Under the pieces are notes generated by a model. That model saw only the letters and a program-made list of their open reading frames with translations, had not been told where the DNA came from and ran no database searches. Positions 22,636 through 31,238 of a stretch of 34,556 nt of DNA are shown in pieces. The stretch comes from CAZEVY01 sp964515555 (GTDB lineage Bacteria; Acidobacteriota; Terriglobia; Bryobacterales; Bryobacteraceae): NCBI GenBank assembly GCA_964515555.1, contig CAZEVY010000053.1, positions 1 to 34,556 on the forward strand. Direction: 5' to 3'. The first letter of the stretch is position 1. The number at the start of each line of letters is the position of its first letter. A program made the translations under genes and the position numbers.

Positions 22636-25631
22636 CAGACTTTCTCCAGGTTGACGAGAAAGCCCTTGTATTCGGGCGTGCCGGAGTTCGGATCGACGAC
22701 AGAAGGCGTGAGGTTGTTGATAAGCGGGCCGCGCACGCGCCCGACGAAACCCCAGTGGATCGGCAGCCCGACCTGGTAGACGGTGCGGCCGCCGACTTTC
22801 AGCGGCCGGATGCGCCGCGTCACCATGGCGGCGCCTTCGACCTTGCCGCGCGCCGAGCTGACGCGCACACGGTCGCCGCTGGCGATGCCTTTCTCGCGCG
22901 CGAGCTCCTCGGGCACTTCGACGAAGAAATGCGTCTGCAATTGCGAGCTCGACTTGATGTGTTTCGTCCAATAGTGGAAATGCTCGGTGAGCCGGTACGT
23001 TAGCGCGACGTACGGATACTCCTTCGACGTACCCAGCCTGTCGAGATCGCTCTTGAATATCGACGCCAGCGGATTCGCGCCGACCTTGGGGTGCAGCGCA
23101 TTCTCGACCGGCGACTCGACCGGTTCGTAATGCTCGGGAAACGGCCCCTCGACGAGATCGGCGGTGAAGAACTTGGCGACGCCCTCGGGCAGCATGATGA
23201 AGGCGCCGAAGGCGTCCGGCGGCGCGTCGCCCTTGAAGTCGGCGATGTCGCCTGACCACTTCCCGCCCGCGAAACGCACGGGCGCGCGCGTCGCGTCCCA
23301 GGGCTTGCCCTCGCGGTCGACCGAGGCGCGGTTGTAGAGAATGCGGCGATTCGCCGGCCAGCTCCAGCTCCAGTCGGGGTAGACGCCGAGTCCGGTGGGA
23401 TCGCGCTGGCCGCGGCGCGCCATCATGTTGCCGGCCTCGGTCCAGGAGCCGGAGTAGATCCAGTTGCCGCAGGAGGTCGAGCCGTCGGCAGCGAGTTCGC
23501 CGAAGCCGGAGAGCTGGCGGCCGTTGGAGACCTCGCGGCCATTGACCTCTCGGGCGACTTCCTCGAGCGAAGGCGAGAGCGGGTTTGCGTAATTCCATGA
23601 CATCGCGAGGAGCGAGTCGACGCCCTTGCCACCGTCTTTTTCGTAAAGCCTGCGAATTTCCAGGAACAGCCGCGCGATGATCTCCTGGTCGCGGCGCGCG
23701 TCGCCGGGAGGGTCGAGGGCAGCGTGCTTCCACTGGAGCCAGCGCGAGGAGTTCACGAAGGCGCCGTCCTTCTCGGCGAAGCACGAGGCGGGGAGCAGGA
23801 AAGCCTCGGTCTGTATTTGCGAAGGATCGGGCGTGGTCCCGTAGTACTCGGCGGCGAGCCGCTTCGCGTTCCAGAAGGCCGCCGTCTCGGTCTCGAAATT
23901 CTCGACGACGATCATCCACTTCAACTTCGCTAAGCCCGCGAGCATCTTCGGCGTGTTGGGTCCATTGGCGACCGGATTCATGCCGAACGAAATCAGCCCC
24001 TCCAGTCCGCCCTGGTACATGCGGTCGAAGAAGAATCCCCAGCTCTGGTTTTCGGTCTCGCCGAGCTTGGGAAGCCAGTCGTAGCCGAAGCCGTTCTCCT
24101 TGCGGGCGCGGTCGCCGTAGTAGGCCTTCAGCAGACTGGTCAGGAACTTCGGCGTGTTCGACCAGTAGTTCATCGAATCCGGCCGCAGCGGTTTCGGCGT
24201 GTTGACCTTGAGGTACTCCTCGAGCGACGTCCAGTTGGCGCGCGGCAGTTTGAGGTATCCGGGCAGCATGTTCCAGGCGCCCATGTCGGTCGACCCCTGG
24301 ATGTTGGCGTGGCCGCGTTGCGCGTTGACGCCGCCGCCCGGCATGCCGATGTTGCCGAGCAGAAGCTGCACCATCGCGGCGGTATGTATCAACTGCACCG
24401 AGTGGCTATGCTGCGTCCAGCCGAGCGCGTAGAGCACGGTGCCGGTGCGGTCGAGCGCTCCCGCCGAGCAGACGATGGCGGCGGCCTTCTCGAACTCTTC
24501 CGCGGTGCATCCGCAGATCTCGGCGATTTTGTCGGATGTATATCGCGCGTAATGGCGCTTCATTAACTGAAAAACGCAGCGCGGATTCTCAAGCGTAGGG
24601 TCGACCCGGGCGTAGCCCTGGGCATCGAGATCGTACTGCCAGGTCGACTTGTCGTAGCTGTTCCTGGCCGGGTCCCAACCGGAGAAGTGTCCGTCGTCGA
24701 AGGAGAAGCCTTCCTTAACCAGGAAGGCGGCGTTGGTGTGTTGCCGGACGTATTCGGACTGGTACAGATCGCGACTCAGGGCATAGTGGATCAAGCCGCC
24801 GAGGAAGGCGATGTCGGAGCCGGCGCGGATCGGCACATACAGATCCGAGACGGCGGCGGTGCGGTTGAAGCGCGGGTCGACGCAGACGAGCTTGGCCTTG
24901 CGCTTGCGCCTGGCCTCCATGACGAAGCGAAATCCAACGGGATGATTCTCAGCCGGATTGCCGCCCATGACCAGCACGACGTCGGCATTGGCGACATCGG
25001 TCCAGCCGTTGGTCATCGCCCCTCTTCCGAATGTGGCGGCCAAACTGGCCACCGTCGGGCCGTGTCAAAGACGGGCCTGGTTTTCGTAGGCGACGATGCC
25101 GAGACCGAAGCGCAGCTTGCCGAGCAGGTAGTTGATCTCGTTGGTGTCGGTGCAGCCGCCGATCATGGCGACGTTGGCGAGCCGGTTGACGGTTCGGCCC
25201 TGTTCGTCTTTCTCGACGAAACCGCGGTCGCGAGTGTCCTTGATGAGGCGCGCCATGCGCGGGATGGCTTCCTCCCAGGAGATCGGTTTCCATTCGGAAG
25301 CGCCGGGCGCGCGATGGAGCGGCCGGGTGAGGCGCTGATCGTTGACGATGAATTCCTTGAGCGAGATTCCCTTCGGGCAGAGCGTGCCGCGATTGATGGG
25401 ACTCTCGGGGTCGCCCTCGACGTGCACGACTGCGGGCGCGACGTTGCGTGACTTGTCGCCGAGCGTGTGGATGACGACGCTGCACCCGACGGCGCAGTAG
25501 GGGCAGACGCTGAGCGTCTGCGTGGTGCGGGCGATCTTGAGCTCGCGCGCGGCGGCCTGCGCGGGACGAAGGTCGAAGCCGAAAGCGGTGGCGACGGCGG
25601 CGGCGCTGCGAATGGCTTCGCGTCGAGTCAT
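22635..25631 (-). CDS. fdnG: Formate dehydrogenase-N alpha subunit, selenoprotein
   Basis: This single 998-residue gene must be read through a TGA at 25065-25067. It is the molybdopterin (bis-MGD) catalytic subunit that oxidises formate to CO2 in the periplasm. A twin-arginine signal (TRREAIR...) is followed by the [4Fe-4S] motif C43-x2-C46-x3-C50-x34-C85. The sequence NQARL-TGA-HGPTVASLAATFGRGAMTN matches E. coli FdnG NQARV-Sec-HGPTVASLAPTFGRGAMTN, so residue 189 is selenocysteine. The protein is collinear with FdnG to its C-terminus (ALGWTQHSHSVQLI, GNIGMPGGGVNAQRGHANIQG, ending TPEYKGFLVNLEKV). A SECIS-like hairpin follows the TGA. Conventional gene calling would split this into 188- and 805-residue pieces. 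selA, selB, selC and selD are not in the window. The start lies 5 bases after the Uma2-family stop, and the Shine-Dalgarno GAGG overlaps that stop. Confidence 0.97.
25035..25067 (-). promoter_or_regulatory. Sec codon TGA and SECIS-like hairpin
   Basis: The TGA (25065-25067) is followed after 11 bases by a 7-bp stem (GGTGGCC/GGCCGCC, one G-T pair) with a 5-base loop AGTTT, spanning 25035-25053. Distance, stem length and a GU in the apical loop match bacterial SECIS elements bound by SelB. The position in the gene is the same as in E. coli fdnG. The hairpin is within the coding sequence, as is usual in bacteria. Confidence 0.85.
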
Positions 25632-25636
25632 GCGCC

Positions 25637-26188
25637 TCAGTCTTCGAAGAACTTCGCGACCTTCGATCGCCAGCCAGGGAGGATGTCGGGGAGCGTCAGC
25701 GTGTCGGATTCACGAAGGATGACTACGCTGCCGCCGGGCCGGTGTACGTGGACCTCGCGAGGTTTCGGGTACAGCACCAGTACGGCCTTGGTTCCGGCGG
25801 TGAGCATGGCGTCGACTTTCGCGAGGAGCGTACGCTTGCGCTCGGAGGGAGAGACGACTTCCACTGCCAAGTCAGGGGCGCCCTCGAAGTAATCGTCTGC
25901 CGACTTAGCCAGTTTTCGACCCGCGCGGATGAACGAGACGTCGGGCTGTACCCAGGTTCGATCGTCGCCAAAGAGCTTGTATCCCGCCTCAATGTAGACG
26001 ACACCCAACCGGCGGCGGCGGAGCAACCTCGCCACGCTTTCATACACTTCATGGGCGATTGAGCAATGTCCAGACTTAGGCGGTGGCAAGACGATTAATT
26101 CTCCTTCCAGGAGCTCGTAATGCATGCCGTCGTCGGGCATGCGCTCGAGATCTCGGAGCGTGAACAACGGCGTCGTGTGGGCCGCCAT
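25637..26188 (-). CDS. Uma2-family (DUF820) putative PD-(D/E)XK endonuclease
   Basis: This 183-residue protein belongs to the Uma2/DUF820 family, which has a restriction-endonuclease-like fold and no settled function. Family features are YELLEGELIVLPPP near residue 25, QPDVSFI with D83, PDLAVEVVSPSER with E110, and a following lysine region (LLAKVDAMLTAGTKAVLVLYP). The order D...E-x-V...K fits the nuclease active site. It is placed oddly, between an ankyrin gene (1 base upstream) and fdnG (5 bases downstream) on the same strand, as if co-transcribed with formate dehydrogenase. The family is very common in cyanobacteria and acidobacteria and often moves, so the position may be an insertion into the operon. 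Confidence 0.9.
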   Translation of the reverse strand: MAAHTTPLFTLRDLERMPDDGMHYELLEGELIVLPPPKSGHCSIAHEVYESVARLLRRRRLGVVYIEAGYKLFGDDRTWVQPDVSFIRAGRKLAKSADDYFEGAPDLAVEVVSPSERKRTLLAKVDAMLTAGTKAVLVLYPKPREVHVHRPGGSVVILRESDTLTLPDILPGWRSKVAKFFED

Positions 26189-26189
26189 G

Positions 26190-27473
26190 CTACTTTGCCT
26201 TCCGCTTCTCGGACTCCGCCTGTAGTTTCCGCAACAAATCGATGGTCCGCTTGGGCGCCTCGAACTCGGCCGCCTCCAGCGGCGTCCTTCCGAAACGATC
26301 GCGCGCCGTGAAATCCGCTCCTTTCTCCGCCAGGTACGTCAACAGCTCTGTCGACCCGAACCGTGTCGCGATGTGCAATGCGTTCCCGCCGCCGGCACGC
26401 GATTCGTTGATATCGGCGCCCAGTTCCACCATCATCTTCACCGCGTCGATGCGCCGGCTCCCGGCGGCGAGCAGCAGCCCGCCGGCGCCGTCGGGCGTCT
26501 TCGCCTTGGGGTCCGCGCCGAGATCAATGAGCGCCTTCATCAGCTGCACGTTACCCGCTTCGGCCGCCGCCAGAAATGGAGTCAACCCGCCCGAGCCGCG
26601 AAACGGATTGTACGCCATCCCGGCCGGAGCCGCCGATCGCGCATTGAGATCCGCGCCGCGCGACACAAGTTCCTTCACAAGATCGATCTTTCCCTGCCGG
26701 ACGGCCTCATGAATCGCCGTCGATCCGCTGGCGTCGCGCGCGTTGGCGTCGGCGCCGAGCTCCAGCATCAGGCGCGCCACGGCGTCGTGCCCGCGCGTCA
26801 TTGCGATCAGAAAAGCGGTGCTGCCCTGGGGCGTCTTGTAGTGCGGGTCCGCTTTATTGGCGAGCAGCATTTTCACGGCGTTGACGTCGCCACGCTGCGC
26901 GGCGAACAGCAGCGTGTTGTAACCGCTCTTCGACGGCGCATTGACGTCGGCGCCGCGCTCAACCAGCGCCTTGGCGATTTCCATGTGTCCTTCCGCGACC
27001 GCCCACATCAGCGGCGTCTGCCCCATGCGCGACTCGGCGACGCTCACCGAGGCCCCGCGCTCGATCAGCAGCCTCACCAGGTCCACCTTCCCTGAATTGA
27101 CTGCGTTCATCAGCGGGGTGTCGCCGTTCCAACGGCGGACATTCGGGTTCGCCTTCGCGTCCAGCAGCATGCGTGCCATGGCCGTGTTCCCTGCGGCGCA
27201 GGCGAGCGACAGCGGCGTTTCGCCGTTCTCGTCGGCGGCATTCACGTCGGCGCCCGCGCGGAGGAGCGCGTCGAGGATCTCCACATCCTCGCGTTGGACG
27301 GCCCAGGCCAGCGGGGTGGCGCCGTCGGCGCGCGCGGCGTTCACGTCGACGCCGCTCTTGAGGAGCGACAGCACGGCCTTCTGGTCTCGGCTCTGCACGG
27401 CTTCGAGGAGTTTGAGATCGGCCGCCGCCAGGCTCGTCAGAAGCGCGGAAACGGCCAGAATTCGAGTCAACAT
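26190..27473 (-). CDS. Secreted ankyrin-repeat protein
   Basis: This exported protein is 427 residues, with a signal peptide (LTRILAVSALLTSLAAA). I chose the second ATG (27471-27473) because GAGG then lies 6 bases upstream; the first ATG would touch it. The mature part is about twelve ankyrin repeats of 33 residues with the usual pattern D-G-x-T-P-L-x-x-A...L-L-x-x-G-A-D-x-N. Examples are ADGATPLAWAVQREDVEILDALLRAGADVNA and RMGQTPLMWAVAEGHMEIAKALVERGADVNA. It ends in a charged helix. The function is protein binding in the periplasm or at the surface; the partner is unknown. It is divergent from the DUF1592-type cytochrome gene across 39 bp, and directly followed by the Uma2-family gene (TAG-C-ATG). 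Confidence 0.94.
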   Translation of the reverse strand: MLTRILAVSALLTSLAAADLKLLEAVQSRDQKAVLSLLKSGVDVNAARADGATPLAWAVQREDVEILDALLRAGADVNAADENGETPLSLACAAGNTAMARMLLDAKANPNVRRWNGDTPLMNAVNSGKVDLVRLLIERGASVSVAESRMGQTPLMWAVAEGHMEIAKALVERGADVNAPSKSGYNTLLFAAQRGDVNAVKMLLANKADPHYKTPQGSTAFLIAMTRGHDAVARLMLELGADANARDASGSTAIHEAVRQGKIDLVKELVSRGADLNARSAAPAGMAYNPFRGSGGLTPFLAAAEAGNVQLMKALIDLGADPKAKTPDGAGGLLLAAGSRRIDAVKMMVELGADINESRAGGGNALHIATRFGSTELLTYLAEKGADFTARDRFGRTPLEAAEFEAPKRTIDLLRKLQAESEKRKAK

Positions 27474-27489
27474 GAGCATCCTCGAATGC

Positions 27490-27496
27490 TATGATA
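27490..27496. promoter_or_regulatory. Symmetric -10 element shared by divergent genes
   Basis: TATGATA reads TATGAT on the plus strand and TATCAT on the minus strand. It sits in a 39-bp gap between the ankyrin gene (start 27473, minus) and the DUF1592-type cytochrome gene (start 27513, plus), at distances allowing a short leader for each. No -35 boxes are clear because they would fall in coding sequence. Confidence 0.4.
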
Positions 27497-27512
27497 CTCG
27501 ATAGTTAACGGC

Positions 27513-29867
27513 ATGCTGGGCACGACCGCTTATCTTCTATTACTGGGAGCCGCCGCGCCCGGCGCGGCGAACACCTCGATCGAACCCACGCGCGCGCAGG
27601 CGATCGTCAAGAACTACTGCGTCGGTTGCCATAACGCGAAGGTCAAGACGGGCGGGGTCACCCTTGACGCGGTGAGCGCGACCGGCGTGGGCGCGGGCGC
27701 CGACACCTGGGAGAAAGTGCTCCGCAAGGTCCGCACCGGCGAGATGCCGCCGCTCGGGCTGCCGCGGCCCGATGCGCCGTCCACCGCCGGCTTCACGAGC
27801 TGGCTCGAATCGGAATTGGACCGACATGCGCTCGCGGAGCCCAATCCCGGCGCGCCTGTCGTGCGGCGGCTCAATCGCGCTGAGTACGGCAACGCGGTGC
27901 GCGACCTGCTGGCGCTTGACCTGGACCACTCCTCGGGGTTGCCCGCCGACAATGCCGGTCACGGCTTCGACAACATCGGCTCGGTGATGAACGTTTCGCC
28001 GCTGCACATGGAGAAATACATGAGCGTGGCGCGGCGCGTCAGCCGTCTGGCGGTCGGCACCGTGAAGCTCAGTCCGGCGATCGAGCGCTTCACCGCGCCT
28101 CGGCTCGCCCCCACCGATGCTATTGAGGAGCTGCCGCTCAGCGTCCGCGGCGGAATCGTTGTGAAGCGCTACTTCCCGGTCGACGCCGAGTACACGATCG
28201 TCGTGCGCGTGCGGGGCAACCCGGCGCCGAATGTGCCGCAGGCGAAGTTGGACGTGCGGCTCGACGGACGCCGCGTGAAGCTGATCGATCTCGAGGTGAA
28301 TCCCGCCGAGGAGGCGCAGGGGTCGCGCAACAACGAGATTCGCCTGCCGCTGGCCGCGGGCGTGCACACCATCGGCGCGGGCGTCCTCACCGAGACGCTG
28401 AAGGCCGAGGGCGGCGGAGAGGGCGGCCGGCGATTCGGCGCGCCTCCGCCGCAGGCGACTCCGGTGTCGGTGGATAGCGTCGTCGTGGCGGGTCCGTTCG
28501 ACACGACGGGACCCGGCGACACCGACAGCCGCAAGCGCATCTTCGTCTGCCGTCCGGTGAAGGGCCAACTCGAAGAGCCTTGCGCACGGCGCATCGTGAC
28601 GACCCTCGCCAGGCGCGCCTACCGCCGGCCGGTGAACGCCGCCGACGTCGCGCCGCTGATGCAGTTGTTCGGCTCGGGCCGCAAGGAAGGCGGCAGCTTC
28701 GACGCAGGCGTCGAGAAGGCGCTGCGCGGCATCCTGGTCTCGCCGGGGTTTCTCTTTCGGGTCGAGCGCAGCCCGCGCGCGGCCGCACCAGGCTCGATGC
28801 ATCGAGTCAGCGAACTCGAACTCGCCTCGCGGCTTTCGTTCTTCCTGTGGAGCAGCATCCCCGACGATGAACTGCTTCGGCTGGCCGAAGGCGGCAAGCT
28901 CCGCCCCTCGCTTCCGCAACAGGTCCGGCGCATGCTCGCCGACGCCAAGGCGAAGGCGCTGGTCGACAACTTCGCCGGTCAGTGGCTGCACCTGCGAAAC
29001 GTCGCCGGCTGGAAGCCCGATCCCGAAAAGTTCCCGCAGTTCGACGACCCGCTGCGCACGGCTCTCCAACGCGAAACCGAGCTTCTGTTCCGCCACATCA
29101 TCCGCGAGGACCGCAGCGCCGTCGAGCTCATCGACGCCGACTACTCGTTTCTGAACGACCGACTGGCGCGGCATTACGGAATCGAAGGCGTGAAAGGCAG
29201 CTACTTCCGCCGGGTCGCGTTGAGCGGCGGCGACCGCGCCGCGGGTATCCTCACGCACGGCAGCATTCTCACAGTGACGTCGTATCCGACGCGGACGTCG
29301 CCGGTGCTGCGCGGCAAGTGGATTCTCGAGAATGTCCTGGGTGCGCCGCCTCCGCCGCCTCCGCCCGACGTACCCGTCCTGGCCGACAACGCCGTGATCT
29401 CCGCCAAGGACCTGCGCGCGGCGCTGGAGAAGCATCGTGAGAACGCCTCGTGCGCCTCGTGCCACTCGCGGCTCGATCCGCTCGGTTTCGCGCTGGAGAA
29501 CTACGACGCCATCGGCCGCTACCGCTCCAAGGAAGGCAACGCCGAGATCGACGCGTCCTCGTCGCTCCCCGGCGGGACGACCTTCCGCGGCGCCGCCGGC
29601 CTGAAGCAGGTGCTGCTCGAGCGCCGCGACGAGTTCGTCGAGTGCCTCGCCGAAAAGCTGCTCACCTATGCGCTGGGACGCGGACTGGAACACTATGACC
29701 GCCCCGCAGTGCGCCAGATCCGCCGACGCGCCGCCGCCGGAGAATACAGATTCTCGGCCCTGGTGATGGCGGTCGCCGATAGCGTACCATTTCAGTTTAG
29801 GAGCAGGGAGGGCCACGTTCAGGCGCCGCTGCGCGCCGACTCGAACAGGAGGACTCCGGGACCATGA
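27513..29867 (+). CDS. Planctomycete/acidobacterial-type multidomain cytochrome (DUF1587-1592-1588-1585)
   Basis: This 784-residue exported protein starts with a signal peptide (LGTTAYLLLLGAAAPGAA). A cytochrome-c motif CVGCH at 36-40 lies in NYCVGCHNAKVKTGGVTLD (PSCyt1-like). DUF1587 follows (RRLNRAEYGNAVRDLLALDLD), then a beta-rich segment, DUF1595, DUF1592 (ELELASRLSFFLWSSIPDDELLRLAE), DUF1588 (GILTHGSILTVTSYPTRTSPVLRGKWILENVLG, then a poly-proline linker), and DUF1585. A second CxxCH (CASCH) lies in SRLDPLGFALENYDAIG. The C-terminus is ALGRGLEHYDRPAVRQI...VADSVPFQFR. The function is unproven; such proteins are thought to act in periplasmic electron transfer linked to polymer breakdown. 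Its stop overlaps the DUF1552 start (ATGA). Confidence 0.93.
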   Translation: MLGTTAYLLLLGAAAPGAANTSIEPTRAQAIVKNYCVGCHNAKVKTGGVTLDAVSATGVGAGADTWEKVLRKVRTGEMPPLGLPRPDAPSTAGFTSWLESELDRHALAEPNPGAPVVRRLNRAEYGNAVRDLLALDLDHSSGLPADNAGHGFDNIGSVMNVSPLHMEKYMSVARRVSRLAVGTVKLSPAIERFTAPRLAPTDAIEELPLSVRGGIVVKRYFPVDAEYTIVVRVRGNPAPNVPQAKLDVRLDGRRVKLIDLEVNPAEEAQGSRNNEIRLPLAAGVHTIGAGVLTETLKAEGGGEGGRRFGAPPPQATPVSVDSVVVAGPFDTTGPGDTDSRKRIFVCRPVKGQLEEPCARRIVTTLARRAYRRPVNAADVAPLMQLFGSGRKEGGSFDAGVEKALRGILVSPGFLFRVERSPRAAAPGSMHRVSELELASRLSFFLWSSIPDDELLRLAEGGKLRPSLPQQVRRMLADAKAKALVDNFAGQWLHLRNVAGWKPDPEKFPQFDDPLRTALQRETELLFRHIIREDRSAVELIDADYSFLNDRLARHYGIEGVKGSYFRRVALSGGDRAAGILTHGSILTVTSYPTRTSPVLRGKWILENVLGAPPPPPPPDVPVLADNAVISAKDLRAALEKHRENASCASCHSRLDPLGFALENYDAIGRYRSKEGNAEIDASSSLPGGTTFRGAAGLKQVLLERRDEFVECLAEKLLTYALGRGLEHYDRPAVRQIRRRAAAGEYRFSALVMAVADSVPFQFRSREGHVQAPLRADSNRRTPGP

Positions 29868-31222
29868 CGATCCTGACCGGAAAATCGCTGCCGCGGAGGA
29901 CGTTCCTGCGCGGCCTCGGCGCCGCCGTCGGCCTGCCGTTCCTTGACGCGATGGCGCCGGCCTTCGGCGCGCCCAGCAAGACCGGGTCGGCGCCCGCTTT
30001 CCGCATGGCGTTCCTGTACGTCCCCAACGGGATCATCATGAAGGACTGGACCCCGTCGGCCGAGGGCGCGGGTTACGAATTCACCAAGACCCTCAAGCCC
30101 GTCGAGAAGTTTCGCGAGCAGATGCTGGTGCTCTCGGGTCTCGACCACTATAACGGTCAGTCGCTTGGCGACGGGGCGGGCGATCACGCGCGCGCGGGCG
30201 CGACGTGGCTCACCGGCGTCCATCCGAAGAAGACCGAGGTCAGCATCCTCGCGGGCGTATCCGCCGATCAGATTGCCGCGAGGGAACTCGCGAAGCACAC
30301 GGTGCTGCCATCGCTCGAACTCGGACTCGAAGACGTCCGCCTGGTGGGCGGCTGCGATTCCGGTTATAGCTGCGCCTACAGCAACACGCTCTGCTGGAGC
30401 TCGCCGACCACGCCGCTTCCCTACGAGAACAACCCCCGCGCCGTGTTCGAGCGCCTGTTCGGCGACGGCGAGTCGACCGACCCGGCGGCGCGCGCGCTTC
30501 AAGCGCGGCAGGACCGCAGCATCCTCGACTTCGTCCGCGCCGACGCCGCGCGCCTGGGCGTCTCGCTCGGCGCCGCCGACCGCGCCAAGGTGACCGAATA
30601 CCTCGACGCCGTGCGCGAGATCGAAGCGCGCATCCAGAAGATCGAGAAGCAGAGCGCCGAATCGGCGCCGCTTCCGGCGATCGACCGGCCCGCGGGAATT
30701 CCACCGACCTTCGAGGAGCACATCGCGCTCATGTTCGACCTGATGACGGTGGCGTTCCAGGCCGACCTGACGCGCGTCGTCACGATGATGATCGGCCGCG
30801 AGGGTGGCAACCGCACCTACCGCACCGTCGGCGTGCCGGACGCGCACCACGGCCTCTCGCACCACTTCAACGATCCGTCCAAGATCGATCGGCTCCAGAA
30901 AATCGACCAGCATCACGTCGACATGCTCCGCGTGTTCCTCGAAAAGATGAGCGCCGCCAAGGACGGCGAGGGCACGCTGCTCGATCACTCCGCCGTCGTC
31001 TACGGCAGCAGCCTCAGCGACGGCAATCGCCACGACCACCTCGATCTGCCGACCCTGCTCATCGGCCGCGGCACGGGCAAGATTCACCCGGGCCGCCACA
31101 TCCGCTACAAGAAGGGCACGCCGATGACGAATCTGCTCATGTCGATCCTCGACATGGCGGGCGTGAAGCCCGAGAAGATCGGTGACAGCACCGGCAAGGT
31201 CACGCACCTGAGCAACCTCTAG
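29864..31222 (+). CDS. DUF1552 protein with twin-arginine signal
   Basis: This 452-residue protein of the DUF1552 family is almost always paired with the DUF1592-type cytochromes. The N-terminus SLPRRTFLRGLGAAVGLPFLDAMAP is a Tat signal, so it is exported folded and probably binds a cofactor or metal. Family segments are FRMAFLYVPNGIIMKDWTP, VLSGLDHYNGQ, GDHARAGATWLTG, PSLELGLED, GYSCAYSNTLCW, ALMFDLMTVAFQADLTRVVTMMIGREGGNRTY, HHGLSHHFND and STGKVTHL. Several His and Asp residues in these resemble the alkaline-phosphatase/sulfatase-like DUF1501 group, to which DUF1552 may be distantly related (inference). It starts inside the stop codon of the cytochrome gene, a coupled pair. Confidence 0.92.
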   Translation: MTILTGKSLPRRTFLRGLGAAVGLPFLDAMAPAFGAPSKTGSAPAFRMAFLYVPNGIIMKDWTPSAEGAGYEFTKTLKPVEKFREQMLVLSGLDHYNGQSLGDGAGDHARAGATWLTGVHPKKTEVSILAGVSADQIAARELAKHTVLPSLELGLEDVRLVGGCDSGYSCAYSNTLCWSSPTTPLPYENNPRAVFERLFGDGESTDPAARALQARQDRSILDFVRADAARLGVSLGAADRAKVTEYLDAVREIEARIQKIEKQSAESAPLPAIDRPAGIPPTFEEHIALMFDLMTVAFQADLTRVVTMMIGREGGNRTYRTVGVPDAHHGLSHHFNDPSKIDRLQKIDQHHVDMLRVFLEKMSAAKDGEGTLLDHSAVVYGSSLSDGNRHDHLDLPTLLIGRGTGKIHPGRHIRYKKGTPMTNLLMSILDMAGVKPEKIGDSTGKVTHLSNL

Positions 31223-31238
31223 AGTCGCCAGGCCGGCC

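Noticed and set aside
26190..27473. Regular spacing in the ankyrin gene that at first looks like a DNA repeat or CRISPR-like array.
   Set aside because: The 99-base period is the 33-residue ankyrin repeat in protein; the DNA copies diverge and there are no spacers.
27540..29816. A 758-codon minus-strand frame opposite the DUF1592-type cytochrome.
   Set aside because: It is the antisense shadow of a gene with haem motifs and several recognised domains.
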